This document shows positions 6,751 to 13,660 of a stretch of DNA of 19,393 nucleotides, one piece after another. The notes beneath the pieces were generated by a model that worked only from the letters and a program-made list of their open reading frames with translations, was not told the origin of the DNA and ran no database searches. The position numbers and the translations under genes were made by a program. Numbering within the stretch: position 1 is the stretch's first letter; every line of letters starts with the position of its first letter. The DNA lies in NCBI GenBank assembly GCA_002308915.1, contig DBWI01000035.1, positions 37,474 to 56,866 of the forward strand, in the 5' to 3' direction. This DNA is from Christensenella sp. UBA1242 (GTDB taxonomy: Bacteria > Bacillota > Clostridia > Christensenellales > UBA1242).

Positions 6751-8526
6751 ATGAAAACTAGAAATGAAATAAACAAAAAATACAAGTGGGATTTAACAGA
6801 ATACTTCAAAAATGACGAAGAATGGGAAAAATTACTGCAAAAAACACAAAAAAACTACAAAAAACTATTAAATTTTGAAAATAAGCTCTACACAAAGGAA
6901 GAAATATATAATTGCTTAACACAAGAAAATGAACTTTCAAAAGACGTTGAGCTTTTGTTTGTTTATGCTGAGCTTAAGCTAAAAGAAGACTCAACAAATG
7001 CAGTTGCACAAGATAGGATGAATAGACTTCAAAAGCTTTCTGTTCAAATGGATAGTGAACTAACATTTATTTCTGTTGAGTTAAAAGAACTTAGTGACAC
7101 TTTTCTAAATGAATTGGCACAAGATGAAAAGTTTAAAGATTATGACTTAATGTTCAAGGATATAATCAGAGATAAAAAGCATATGCTTTCAAAAGCAGAA
7201 GAAATTTTACTTTCAAAGACTGGTGAGTTTTCTGGTGAGTTTTCTGACATATTCGACAAATATGATACATCAGATGTTAAGTTTGATAGTGTCAAAGATT
7301 CAAAAGGCGAAATGCATGAAATGAATAATTCTATTTATGCAAGATATACAGAAAGCACAGACAGAACATTGCGCCAAAATGCATACAAAAGCATGAATGG
7401 AGCATATGGAAAGTTAAATCAAACTTTGGCTCTTGTGTATTTGGGTAGTGTAAAAACAGATTGTTTTTATTCCAAAGTAAGGAATTTCCCATCAGCTTTA
7501 GATGCTTCACTTTATGGAGAAGAAGTCGACAAAAAGGTTTATAAAACTCTCATAAAGAGCGTTAATGATAACTTGGATATATTCCATAATTATTTTGATA
7601 TAAAAGCAAAACTTTTGCATCTAAAAAAACTAGGTGTTTTTGACACAAGAGCAGGAACACTAAAATCACCAAAGCAATTTACTTATGATGAAGCATACGA
7701 TATTGTTTTGGATTCAGTAAAGGTTTTAGGTGAAGATTACAAAGATATAATCAAAAATGCAAAAACTTCTGGGTGGATTGATGTTTATCCAAACAAAGGG
7801 AAAGATACTGGTGCGTTTAGTTGGGGTGCTTATGGCAAACATCCTGTAGTTTTGCTTAATTTTGAAGGAACGATGACTGATGTATTTACTCTTGGTCACG
7901 AACTTGGGCACAGTATGCACACATATTATTCAAACAAAACTCAAGTAAGACAAAAAGCAGGTTATGAAATTTTTGTTGCAGAAGTTGCTTCAACTGTTAA
8001 TGAAATGTTGATTCTAAAAAATTTACTTTCAAAAGCAAAAGATAAAAAAGAGAAAATCTATTATTATGATTATCTCTTCAAGATGTTCTATTCAACAATA
8101 TTCCGTCAAACTCTTTTTGCAGAATTTGAAGAGCATGTTCACGAAGCTTATGAAAATGGAGAAAATACAACTGCCGAAGCATTGTGTGATTACTATTATA
8201 ACCTTAACAAGCGTTACTTTGGTGAAAATGTTGAATTTGTTGATGAAATCAAATATGAATGGTTAAGAATTCCACATTTTTATAATGCATTCTATGTTTA
8301 CAAATATGCAACTGGTTTAATTTCTGCATTTTATATTGCATCAAGAATATTTGAAGGTGACAAAAAAGTATTAAATGGTTACAGAGAATTTTTGACACTT
8401 GGGTCAACAAAACCACCTGTGGAACTCTTAAAAATTGCTGGTGTGGATTTAAGTAAAAAACAAACATTTGATAATGCATTCTCAGAAATGGAAAAATTAC
8501 TTTATGAATGGAAAAAATTACTTTAA
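6751..8526 (+). CDS. pepF: Oligoendopeptidase F (M3B zinc metallopeptidase)
   Basis: 591 residues, close to the usual 600. A cytoplasmic zinc peptidase that cuts short oligopeptides, helping turn over imported or degraded peptides. The zinc site is H383-E-L-G-H387-SMH with the third ligand E411 in FVAEVAST. The end of the protein (IPHFYNAFYVYKYATGLISAFYIA) is the conserved substrate-binding region of M3B enzymes. No signal peptide is present. GAGGGA 5 nt before the ATG supports the start. It is the last gene of the methyltransferase-pseudouridine synthase-pepF run. Its stop overlaps by 4 nt the end of a gene on the opposite strand, and no hairpin terminator separates them. Confidence 0.97.
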   Translation: MKTRNEINKKYKWDLTEYFKNDEEWEKLLQKTQKNYKKLLNFENKLYTKEEIYNCLTQENELSKDVELLFVYAELKLKEDSTNAVAQDRMNRLQKLSVQMDSELTFISVELKELSDTFLNELAQDEKFKDYDLMFKDIIRDKKHMLSKAEEILLSKTGEFSGEFSDIFDKYDTSDVKFDSVKDSKGEMHEMNNSIYARYTESTDRTLRQNAYKSMNGAYGKLNQTLALVYLGSVKTDCFYSKVRNFPSALDASLYGEEVDKKVYKTLIKSVNDNLDIFHNYFDIKAKLLHLKKLGVFDTRAGTLKSPKQFTYDEAYDIVLDSVKVLGEDYKDIIKNAKTSGWIDVYPNKGKDTGAFSWGAYGKHPVVLLNFEGTMTDVFTLGHELGHSMHTYYSNKTQVRQKAGYEIFVAEVASTVNEMLILKNLLSKAKDKKEKIYYYDYLFKMFYSTIFRQTLFAEFEEHVHEAYENGENTTAEALCDYYYNLNKRYFGENVEFVDEIKYEWLRIPHFYNAFYVYKYATGLISAFYIASRIFEGDKKVLNGYREFLTLGSTKPPVELLKIAGVDLSKKQTFDNAFSEMEKLLYEWKKLL

Positions 8527-8744
8527 TCTAATGTTTTTCCAATAATTATACCACTTAAAATCAATAAAATTGCGTTTTGACATTGATTTTGACAAAAATT
8601 TGTTGGTCTGCAAATGTTGTCAATTTGTGGTACAAATGGTGGTCTGCAGTTGTTATTTATTTCAAAATCATCAAAATTTAATTTGTTATCATATGGACAC
8701 CTATGCTCATAATAACATCTATTGCAATAATTACAATTTCTCAT
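8523..8744 (-). CDS. Small cysteine-rich protein with C-terminal membrane helix
   Basis: 73 residues; I do not recognise the family. Eight cysteines (C4, C7, C10, C16, C33, C45, C51, C55) include an N-terminal CxxCxxC-x3-H-x-C cluster that looks able to bind metal or form disulphides. A hydrophobic stretch at about 57-68 (NAILLILSGIIIG) suggests a C-terminal membrane tail. Tyr and Asn are frequent. The gene is real on translation signals: GGAGGT precedes the ATG at proper distance (about 8 nt) on the minus strand. It lies 39 nt downstream of another small minus-strand gene and probably shares its transcript. The Cys/Tyr content recalls spore-coat or envelope proteins, but no sporulation gene is in view to support that. 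Confidence 0.75.
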   Translation of the reverse strand: MRNCNYCNRCYYEHRCPYDNKLNFDDFEINNNCRPPFVPQIDNICRPTNFCQNQCQNAILLILSGIIIGKTLD

Positions 8745-8783
8745 TTGTTATACCTCCATATCATACTATGCAAGAAAAAGTAA

Positions 8784-9068
8784 TTAGTGAATTTTGTGTA
8801 AAGAGCTGACATCAATTATGTCACTCTTTATTTTTTCTGTTTTTATATTTTTTGATTTACTTAAACTCATTATGCTGCTAAGCATTGGATTTTGTGGAAT
8901 AAGGTTGGGTAATATTTCTGTCAGTCCCTTTCCAGAAATAATTGCTGGCAGAATTTTTTGTATATCAAAGTTTGTTTGTGATTGAGTATTTATTTTTTCA
9001 TCATCATTTGAGTTGGTGATATTAGGTTCATCAAATTTTATATTTGGATAAATGTTTTGATTGTTCAT
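8784..9068 (-). CDS. Small hypothetical protein, divergent from the protease cluster
   Basis: 94 residues, family not recognised. The first 35 residues are rich in Asn, Asp and Gln and look disordered. A hydrophobic, amphipathic middle follows (FDIQKILPAIISGKGLTEILPNLIPQNPMLSSIMSL), then a Lys-rich tail. No signal peptide or clear membrane helix. Start: the ATG at 9068 has GGAG 5 nt upstream; an in-frame ATG 15 nt earlier (9083) would place that site inside the gene and is less likely. It forms a minus-strand pair with the Cys-rich gene. The divergent plus-strand gene across the palindrome also encodes 94 residues and has a similar segment (EQVLPYLSSEQQNSILTIL), so the two may be distant paralogs. 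Confidence 0.65.
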   Translation of the reverse strand: MNNQNIYPNIKFDEPNITNSNDDEKINTQSQTNFDIQKILPAIISGKGLTEILPNLIPQNPMLSSIMSLSKSKNIKTEKIKSDIIDVSSLHKIH

Positions 9069-9087
9069 ATTTTCTCCATACACATTA

Positions 9088-9110
9088 TTATTATATGGCT
9101 CATATAATAA
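9088..9110. promoter_or_regulatory. Perfect palindrome with back-to-back -10 elements in a divergent intergenic region
   Basis: TTATTATATG (9088-9097), GCT, CATATAATAA (9101-9110): a perfect 10-bp inverted repeat with a 3-nt centre, in the 63-bp gap between divergent small genes. Each arm contains TATAAT: + strand 9103-9108, giving a start near 9115; minus strand 9095-9090, giving a start near 9083. Both predicted starts lie just upstream of good ribosome-binding sites. The -35 matches are poor (minus: TTAACT at 18 nt). Each arm also reads CATATAATA, which fits the CATANNNTA -10 of late sporulation sigma factors, with an AC 17 nt upstream on the + strand. It may be a symmetric double promoter, an operator, or both. 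Confidence 0.6.
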
Positions 9111-9131
9111 ATTAGTTAAAGGGATAATGGT

Positions 9132-9416
9132 ATGAAGTTAAGCGAATTTAAGGATAATCATAAGAACAAAAATAATGATACAGTTGAATCACAAGAACAA
9201 CCAAAACAAGATAAAACAATTGAACAATTATTCAACCAATATAAAGATTTAAGTTCAAATGACCTAATGAAAGAATTGCTTAATAATGTTGAAAAATCAA
9301 AGCAAAATGGAACTTTTGATTTTGGTAAGCTTTCCAAGACAATAGAGCAAGTTTTGCCATATCTAAGCAGTGAACAACAAAATTCAATATTAACAATTTT
9401 GAATCAAATAAAATAA
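9132..9416 (+). CDS. Small hydrophilic hypothetical protein upstream of S8 protease
   Basis: 94 residues, family not recognised. The N-terminal third is charged and Asn/Lys/Gln-rich (disordered in appearance). The remainder is predicted helical, with DLSSNDLMKELLNNVEK and a C-terminal TIEQVLPYLSSEQQNSILTILNQIK. No signal peptide or membrane helix. AAAGGGA upstream of the ATG supports this start; an out-of-frame ATG lies 5 nt earlier. It ends 9 nt before the S8 protease gene, so the two are very likely translated from one mRNA. A protease partner, inhibitor or substrate is possible from position only. Confidence 0.65.
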   Translation: MKLSEFKDNHKNKNNDTVESQEQPKQDKTIEQLFNQYKDLSSNDLMKELLNNVEKSKQNGTFDFGKLSKTIEQVLPYLSSEQQNSILTILNQIK

Positions 9417-9425
9417 GATTATAAT

Positions 9426-10553
9426 ATGAACAAAATAGACTATAATTTGCAAAAAGTAATATCTTTGAATTCAAAAAACAAAGATTATTTGTGTTTAGTT
9501 TATGTAAACAATATTGATTTTGCAAAAGAATACTTTGTTTCAAACAATATTGAGATAGTAAAAGTGTACAAATTTTTGAATATTATTACTGCAAAACTTA
9601 GTAGTGATAGCATTTTTTGTTCTTCAAAACTATCTTTTGTAGATTATATTGCAGATACCACCAGTGTTATGGCACTAACAGATATTTCAAGAAAAATTGC
9701 AGGTATAGATAAAAGTATATACACGGGCAAGAATGTGAATGTTGCAGTTATTGATACGGGAATAAGTAAACATTTTGATTTTGTAATAGGAAAAAATAGA
9801 ATAATTGAGTTTATTGACATTGTTAATGGCAAAAAATTCCCATATGATGACAATGGTCATGGAACTTTTGTTTCAGGAGTTTTGGCTGGTAGTGGCTTTA
9901 TTTCTGCGGGAAAATACAAAGGATTTGCACCCAATTGCAATATTATCTCCATAAAAGCACTTGACAAAAATGGCGAGGCAAATACAATAAAAATTCTTGA
10001 TTCATTTGAATGGATATACCAAAACTACAAAAAATATAGCATAAAGGTTGTTTGTATGAGTTTTGGAAGTGAACCACTTAGCTATAATGATCCAATAATG
10101 ATTGGTGCAGAAAAACTTTGGAATAAAGGAATAACAGTTGTTGCAGCAGCAGGTAATAGTGGACCCAAATTTCAAACAATAAAAAGCCCAGGCATAAGTC
10201 CAAAAATTATTACAGTTGGTGGCTTTAATGATAATAGGTTTGATGGCAAATATGATGAAAATTTCTTTGAAATAGCAAAATTTTCATCTCGTGGACCTGC
10301 TTTTTCACGAATAAAACCAGATTTGGTAGCCCCAAGTGTTGATATAATTTCGTGTGGTCTTAACAACAATTACACAACTTTAAGTGGAACAAGTGTTGCT
10401 GCACCAATGATTGCGGGATTGTGTGCAAATATTATACAAAAGTATCCAAATATCACGCCTAATCAAATAAAAAAATACATTTTATCAAATTGCAGGGCTA
10501 TTGTTCATGATTTTAATCAAGAAGGATTTGGTTATTTTTTGCTTCAAAATTAG
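9426..10553 (+). CDS. S8 (subtilisin-family) serine protease without signal peptide
   Basis: 375 residues. The catalytic triad is intact: D110 in VAVIDTGIS, H145 in DDNGHGTFVSG, S323 in LSGTSVAAP, with oxyanion N244 in AAAGNSGP. The first 90 residues form a prodomain-like region, but there is no N-terminal signal peptide, as in intracellular AprX/Isp-type subtilases, so it most likely acts in the cytoplasm or leaves by a non-Sec route. The ATG has no evident ribosome-binding site; it is 9 nt after the previous stop, which suggests translational coupling. TATAAT directly abuts the ATG but has only a TTGAAT at 15 nt, a poor promoter. Ends with TAG. Its target is unknown. Confidence 0.93.
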   Translation: MNKIDYNLQKVISLNSKNKDYLCLVYVNNIDFAKEYFVSNNIEIVKVYKFLNIITAKLSSDSIFCSSKLSFVDYIADTTSVMALTDISRKIAGIDKSIYTGKNVNVAVIDTGISKHFDFVIGKNRIIEFIDIVNGKKFPYDDNGHGTFVSGVLAGSGFISAGKYKGFAPNCNIISIKALDKNGEANTIKILDSFEWIYQNYKKYSIKVVCMSFGSEPLSYNDPIMIGAEKLWNKGITVVAAAGNSGPKFQTIKSPGISPKIITVGGFNDNRFDGKYDENFFEIAKFSSRGPAFSRIKPDLVAPSVDIISCGLNNNYTTLSGTSVAAPMIAGLCANIIQKYPNITPNQIKKYILSNCRAIVHDFNQEGFGYFLLQN

Positions 10554-10570
10554 TTTTTACTGCAAAAAAA

Positions 10571-10599
10571 TGTACAAACTTTATTTAATATGATATTAT
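10571..10599 (+). promoter_or_regulatory. Extended -10 promoter of rnr, giving a near-leaderless mRNA
   Basis: TGTACA (10571-10576), a 17-nt spacer and TATTAT (10594-10599), preceded by TGA, an extended -10 (TGn). Start 7 nt later is at about 10606, only 4 nt before the rnr ATG at 10610. No ribosome-binding site is seen before that ATG. Confidence 0.6.
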
Positions 10600-10609
10600 T
10601 AATATACTT

Positions 10610-12697
10610 ATGAAAAATAAAATATTAGAGTTTTTAAGAACAAGTAAAATAAAATTTTCAACCAAGAATGACATGGTTTTGTTTTTTTCTGGAAAATTCA
10701 CAAAAACACCAAAAGAAGTAAGCATTGTTGTTGAGCAAATGATTGCTCGTGGTGATATTTACGAGAAAAAACGTGGTGAGTTTGTTGTTGCAGGAAGTGA
10801 TACAATAAAGGGAAAAATTATTGCAACAACAAAAAGTTATTCATTTTTAAGTCCTGTTGACAAAACAAGACCAGATTTTTTTATTACAGAAAAGAATATG
10901 AATGGTGCAATGGACGGAGATTTGGTTTTGGCAAAGATTTTGGAAGAAAACGAAGTTAACCAAGAATGTCAAGTAATATCAATTTTACAAAATGAAAATA
11001 GAACAGTTGTTGGCACATTAACATATTTTAACGGAAAAGATGCTTTTGTTGTTCCAGATAATAAAAAACTAAAAAAAGAGATATTTGTTCCTCAAAAGTT
11101 AACAATGAAAGCAAAAAATGGTTATCGTGTAGTTGTTAGGGTAAACAAATCTAATCCAAAAAACCTATCTGGTGAAGTAATCGAAATACTTGGAGAAAGT
11201 GATGATATAGGCAGTTTGGAACTTGGAATAATAAGAAATCACAAATTATATGAAAATTTTCCACAAAAAGTACTAGAAGATGCACAAAATATACCACAAA
11301 AGCTAAAAATGAGTGATTATACTGAAAGAGTTGACTTGCGAAAAGAAAAGATTTTCACCATTGATGGTGCAGATGCAAAAGACCTTGATGATGCCGTTTC
11401 AATAAAAAAAGATGGTGGAAAGTATATTTTGGGTGTATATATTGCAGATGTTGGCAATTATGTAAAGTATGGTTCAGGACTTGATAATGAAGCATACACA
11501 AGAGGTACAAGTGTTTATTTTCCTAACATGGTGCTTCCAATGCTTCCAAAAGAACTTTCAAATGGTATTTGTTCACTAAATGAAAAAGAAGATAGATTAG
11601 CCCTTTCTTGTGAAATGGTAATAGATGAAAAGGGTGATGTAAAAGAACACAAAATATTTGAAAGTGTTATTTGTTCATGTCACAGATTAACATATGATGA
11701 AGTCTATGATGTAATTTTGGGCAAAGAAGAAGCAACTCAAAAGTTGGCAGACATAAAAGATGAGATTCTTTTAATGAATGAGCTTAGTCATATTTTGGAG
11801 CAAAGAAGGAAAAATGCTGGTGCGCTTGATTTAGATTTGCCAGAAAGTTATATAGAAGTTGATGAAAATTATAATGTAAAATTCCTAAAAAAGCGTGAAA
11901 GAAATGAAGCACACAAGATTATTGAAAACTTTATGGTAATATGCAATGAAACAATTGCAAAACATTTTTCTTCACTTAATTTGCCATTTGTTTATCGTGT
12001 TCACGAAAAACCTGTTGTGGAAAAGATAAGAAATGTTGCACTATTCTTGCAAGGACTTGGTGTTTCCGTTCCAGAAGTAAAAGATGTTTCTCCACAGTTT
12101 GTGCAAGAGATGTTAAAACTCACAGAAGACAAGCCATATAATGAAGTTGCTAGCAAAGTTTTATTACGTTCACTGCAAAAAGCAAGATATTTAGATGAAA
12201 ATTTAGGGCATTTTGGTCTTGCTTTGGAGCATTATTGTCATTTTACTTCACCAATTAGACGTTATCCTGATCTCTGTATCCACAGAATTATTAAAGAAAA
12301 TTTGCACTCAAAAATTAGTAAACAACGCAAAGAAGAATTATTTGACTTTGTTATGGATGCATCTTTTAGGTCAAGTGAAAGCGAAAAGAATGCAGATGAA
12401 GCAGAAAGAGATGTTGATGATTTATTTAAGGCAGTTTATGCTCGTGAACATATTGGCGAAGAATTTGATGGTATTATATCTGGTATTCAAAATTATGGGT
12501 TTTATGTTGAACTAGAAAATACTGTTGAAGGCTTAGTAAAAATTGATGATTTGCCACAAGATTCATATTTATATATGGAAAAATCATTAAAGCTAAAGGG
12601 TAATGCACATGTTTACTCCATGGGAGACAAAGTTAGAGTAAAAATCGTAAATTCCAATGTTTTCGACAGAAAAATTGACTTTATTTTAGCTAATTAA
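10610..12697 (+). CDS. rnr: Ribonuclease R (RNase II family 3'-5' exoribonuclease)
   Basis: 695 residues. Degrades structured RNA from the 3' end and, with SmpB-tmRNA, clears the faulty mRNA from rescued ribosomes. Domains in order: N-terminal winged-helix and cold-shock-like regions (about 1-200), the RNB catalytic domain with D252-GADAK-D258-L-D260-D261 (the four metal-binding aspartates of the family), LEHYCHFTSPIRRYPDLCIHR near the end of RNB, and an S1 domain from about 617 (GEEFDGIISGIQNYGFYVELENTVEGLV). The protein stops right after S1 and lacks the long Lys-rich tail of many RNase R proteins, hence it is shorter than the usual 720-810. The ATG at 10610 has no Shine-Dalgarno and sits 10 nt after a plausible -10. 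smpB follows after 92 nt and then tmRNA, the common Gram-positive order. Confidence 0.96.
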   Translation: MKNKILEFLRTSKIKFSTKNDMVLFFSGKFTKTPKEVSIVVEQMIARGDIYEKKRGEFVVAGSDTIKGKIIATTKSYSFLSPVDKTRPDFFITEKNMNGAMDGDLVLAKILEENEVNQECQVISILQNENRTVVGTLTYFNGKDAFVVPDNKKLKKEIFVPQKLTMKAKNGYRVVVRVNKSNPKNLSGEVIEILGESDDIGSLELGIIRNHKLYENFPQKVLEDAQNIPQKLKMSDYTERVDLRKEKIFTIDGADAKDLDDAVSIKKDGGKYILGVYIADVGNYVKYGSGLDNEAYTRGTSVYFPNMVLPMLPKELSNGICSLNEKEDRLALSCEMVIDEKGDVKEHKIFESVICSCHRLTYDEVYDVILGKEEATQKLADIKDEILLMNELSHILEQRRKNAGALDLDLPESYIEVDENYNVKFLKKRERNEAHKIIENFMVICNETIAKHFSSLNLPFVYRVHEKPVVEKIRNVALFLQGLGVSVPEVKDVSPQFVQEMLKLTEDKPYNEVASKVLLRSLQKARYLDENLGHFGLALEHYCHFTSPIRRYPDLCIHRIIKENLHSKISKQRKEELFDFVMDASFRSSESEKNADEAERDVDDLFKAVYAREHIGEEFDGIISGIQNYGFYVELENTVEGLVKIDDLPQDSYLYMEKSLKLKGNAHVYSMGDKVRVKIVNSNVFDRKIDFILAN

Positions 12698-12762
12698 TGG
12701 TATTATTATTAAAAAAATATTAAAAAAATATAAAAAAAATGTAAAAATATGTAAATTATCTA

Positions 12763-12791
12763 TTGAAAAATTAAAAAAGGAGTGTTATAAT
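12763..12791 (+). promoter_or_regulatory. Consensus-like promoter overlapping the smpB start codon
   Basis: TTGAAA (12763-12768), exactly 17 nt, TATAAT (12786-12791). The -10 runs into the smpB ATG at 12790. A transcript would start near 12798, past that ATG and 4 nt before the in-frame Met5 codon at 12802. It could serve tmRNA, drive a short-leader smpB from Met5, or be fortuitous because A-rich DNA and an AAGGAG site combine here. Confidence 0.45.
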
Positions 12792-13245
12792 GAGTCGTGC
12801 AATGCGGATAATCTGCAACAACAAAAAGGCATTTCATAATTATTTTATCCAAAGCACCTACGAAGCTGGCATTGTTTTGCTTGGTAGTGAAGTAAAGTCT
12901 GTGAGGGCTGGGGGCGTTAGTATTAATGATGCTTACGTATCGGTTAAAAATGATGAAGTTTTTCTAAAAAATGCATACATTAAACCATACGAAAAGACAA
13001 CAAGCTATGCACCAAAGGAACTCAGGAACAGAAAACTATTACTTCACAAACAAGAAATTCAAAAGCTTTCAAGACAAATTACAGAAAAGGGTTTTACTCT
13101 TGTTCCAACAAAAGTTTACCTCAGTGATGGTCTTGTTAAAGTTGAAGTAGGCGTTGCTAAAGGTAAAAAACTTTATGATAAGCGAGAAGTTCTCAAACAA
13201 AAGACGATAGACAGAACAATTCAAAAGGAACTAAAAATTCGTTAA
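12790..13245 (+). CDS. smpB: SsrA-binding protein SmpB
   Basis: 151 residues. Binds the tRNA-like part of tmRNA and brings it to stalled ribosomes in trans-translation. Family features in order: NNKKAFHNYFIQSTYEAGIVLLGSEVKSVRAGGVSINDAYV, NAYIKPYE, RNRKLLLHKQEIQKLSRQITEKGFTLVPTKVYLSDGLVKVEVGVAKGKKLYDKR, and the basic C-terminal tail that enters the mRNA channel. AAGGAG lies 7 nt before the ATG at 12790, so this start is preferred; Met5 (12802) is an alternative discussed with the overlapping promoter. The stop is only 4 nt before the 5' end of tmRNA, an unusually close pairing that makes a joint transcript with processing of the RNA likely. Confidence 0.97.
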   Translation: MSRAMRIICNNKKAFHNYFIQSTYEAGIVLLGSEVKSVRAGGVSINDAYVSVKNDEVFLKNAYIKPYEKTTSYAPKELRNRKLLLHKQEIQKLSRQITEKGFTLVPTKVYLSDGLVKVEVGVAKGKKLYDKREVLKQKTIDRTIQKELKIR

Positions 13246-13249
13246 ATTT

Positions 13250-13595
13250 GGGGACGACATGGTTTCGACGTTAAAGTCTTGACTAGGTATAAAGCATGTG
13301 GTATTTTTCTGGCATACCTAAAAGAACGGAAAATGCTTAAACGCAAACAATACAAACGCTGTAGCTATGGCAGCCTAAGGGCAATTAGCTATCTTGCAAA
13401 GTTTGTGTCGGGCTTGCAAGATCGGACTAGACACAAAATTTTGAATATTTCCCAGTATTCAATCTTAATTTGGGATAATTTTTAACAATTGTGTTTATGT
13501 AAGTGTTAAAAATGAAAATAAAGCATAAACTAAACATGTAGAAAGACTTAGAGAAACTTTTACGGACGCGAGTTCAATTCTCGCCGTCTCCACCA
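13250..13595 (+). ncRNA. ssrA: Transfer-messenger RNA (tmRNA)
   Basis: 346 nt. Rescues stalled ribosomes by acting as tRNA-Ala and then as mRNA for a degradation tag. The 5' end GGGGACGACATGGTTTCGACG is the classic tmRNA start. The 3' end (GCGAG-TTCAATT-CTCGC T arm, then GTCTCC-A-CCA) pairs with it: GGGGAC with GTCTCC, one G-U. CCA is encoded. The internal region holds the tag frame at 13343-13378 and further stem structures. No terminator hairpin was seen before the next gene 65 nt downstream, so the 3' end is probably made by processing. An open frame at 13279-13485 is a shadow within this RNA. Confidence 0.98.
13343..13378 (+). other. tmRNA proteolysis-tag reading frame
   Basis: Reading from the likely resume codon GCA (13343) gives A-N-N-T-N-A-V-A-M-A-A then TAA (13376-13378). 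With the alanine carried by tmRNA the added tag would be AANNTNAVAMAA, with the protease-directed AA ending seen in most bacteria. The resume codon was chosen by similarity to known tags (AN... start, ...AA end) and by the only frame that stops in TAA here. Confidence 0.85.
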
Positions 13596-13660
13596 ATTTG
13601 TTATGTAGAGAAATCCAGCAAAAAACTAACAAAAATAAAAAAAGGAAGGGAAATTAAAAA

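Noticed and set aside
9426..10553. Independent promoter (TTGAAT-N15-TATAAT) for the S8 protease
   Set aside because: The 15-nt spacer is too short and the predicted start lies within the coding region; coupling to the upstream gene explains expression better.
12698..12780. A-rich region between rnr and smpB as an rnr terminator
   Set aside because: It has runs of A and short AT repeats but no GC-containing stem followed by T, so termination is not supported.
13279..13485. 68-residue open frame
   Set aside because: It lies entirely inside tmRNA; the frame is fortuitous.
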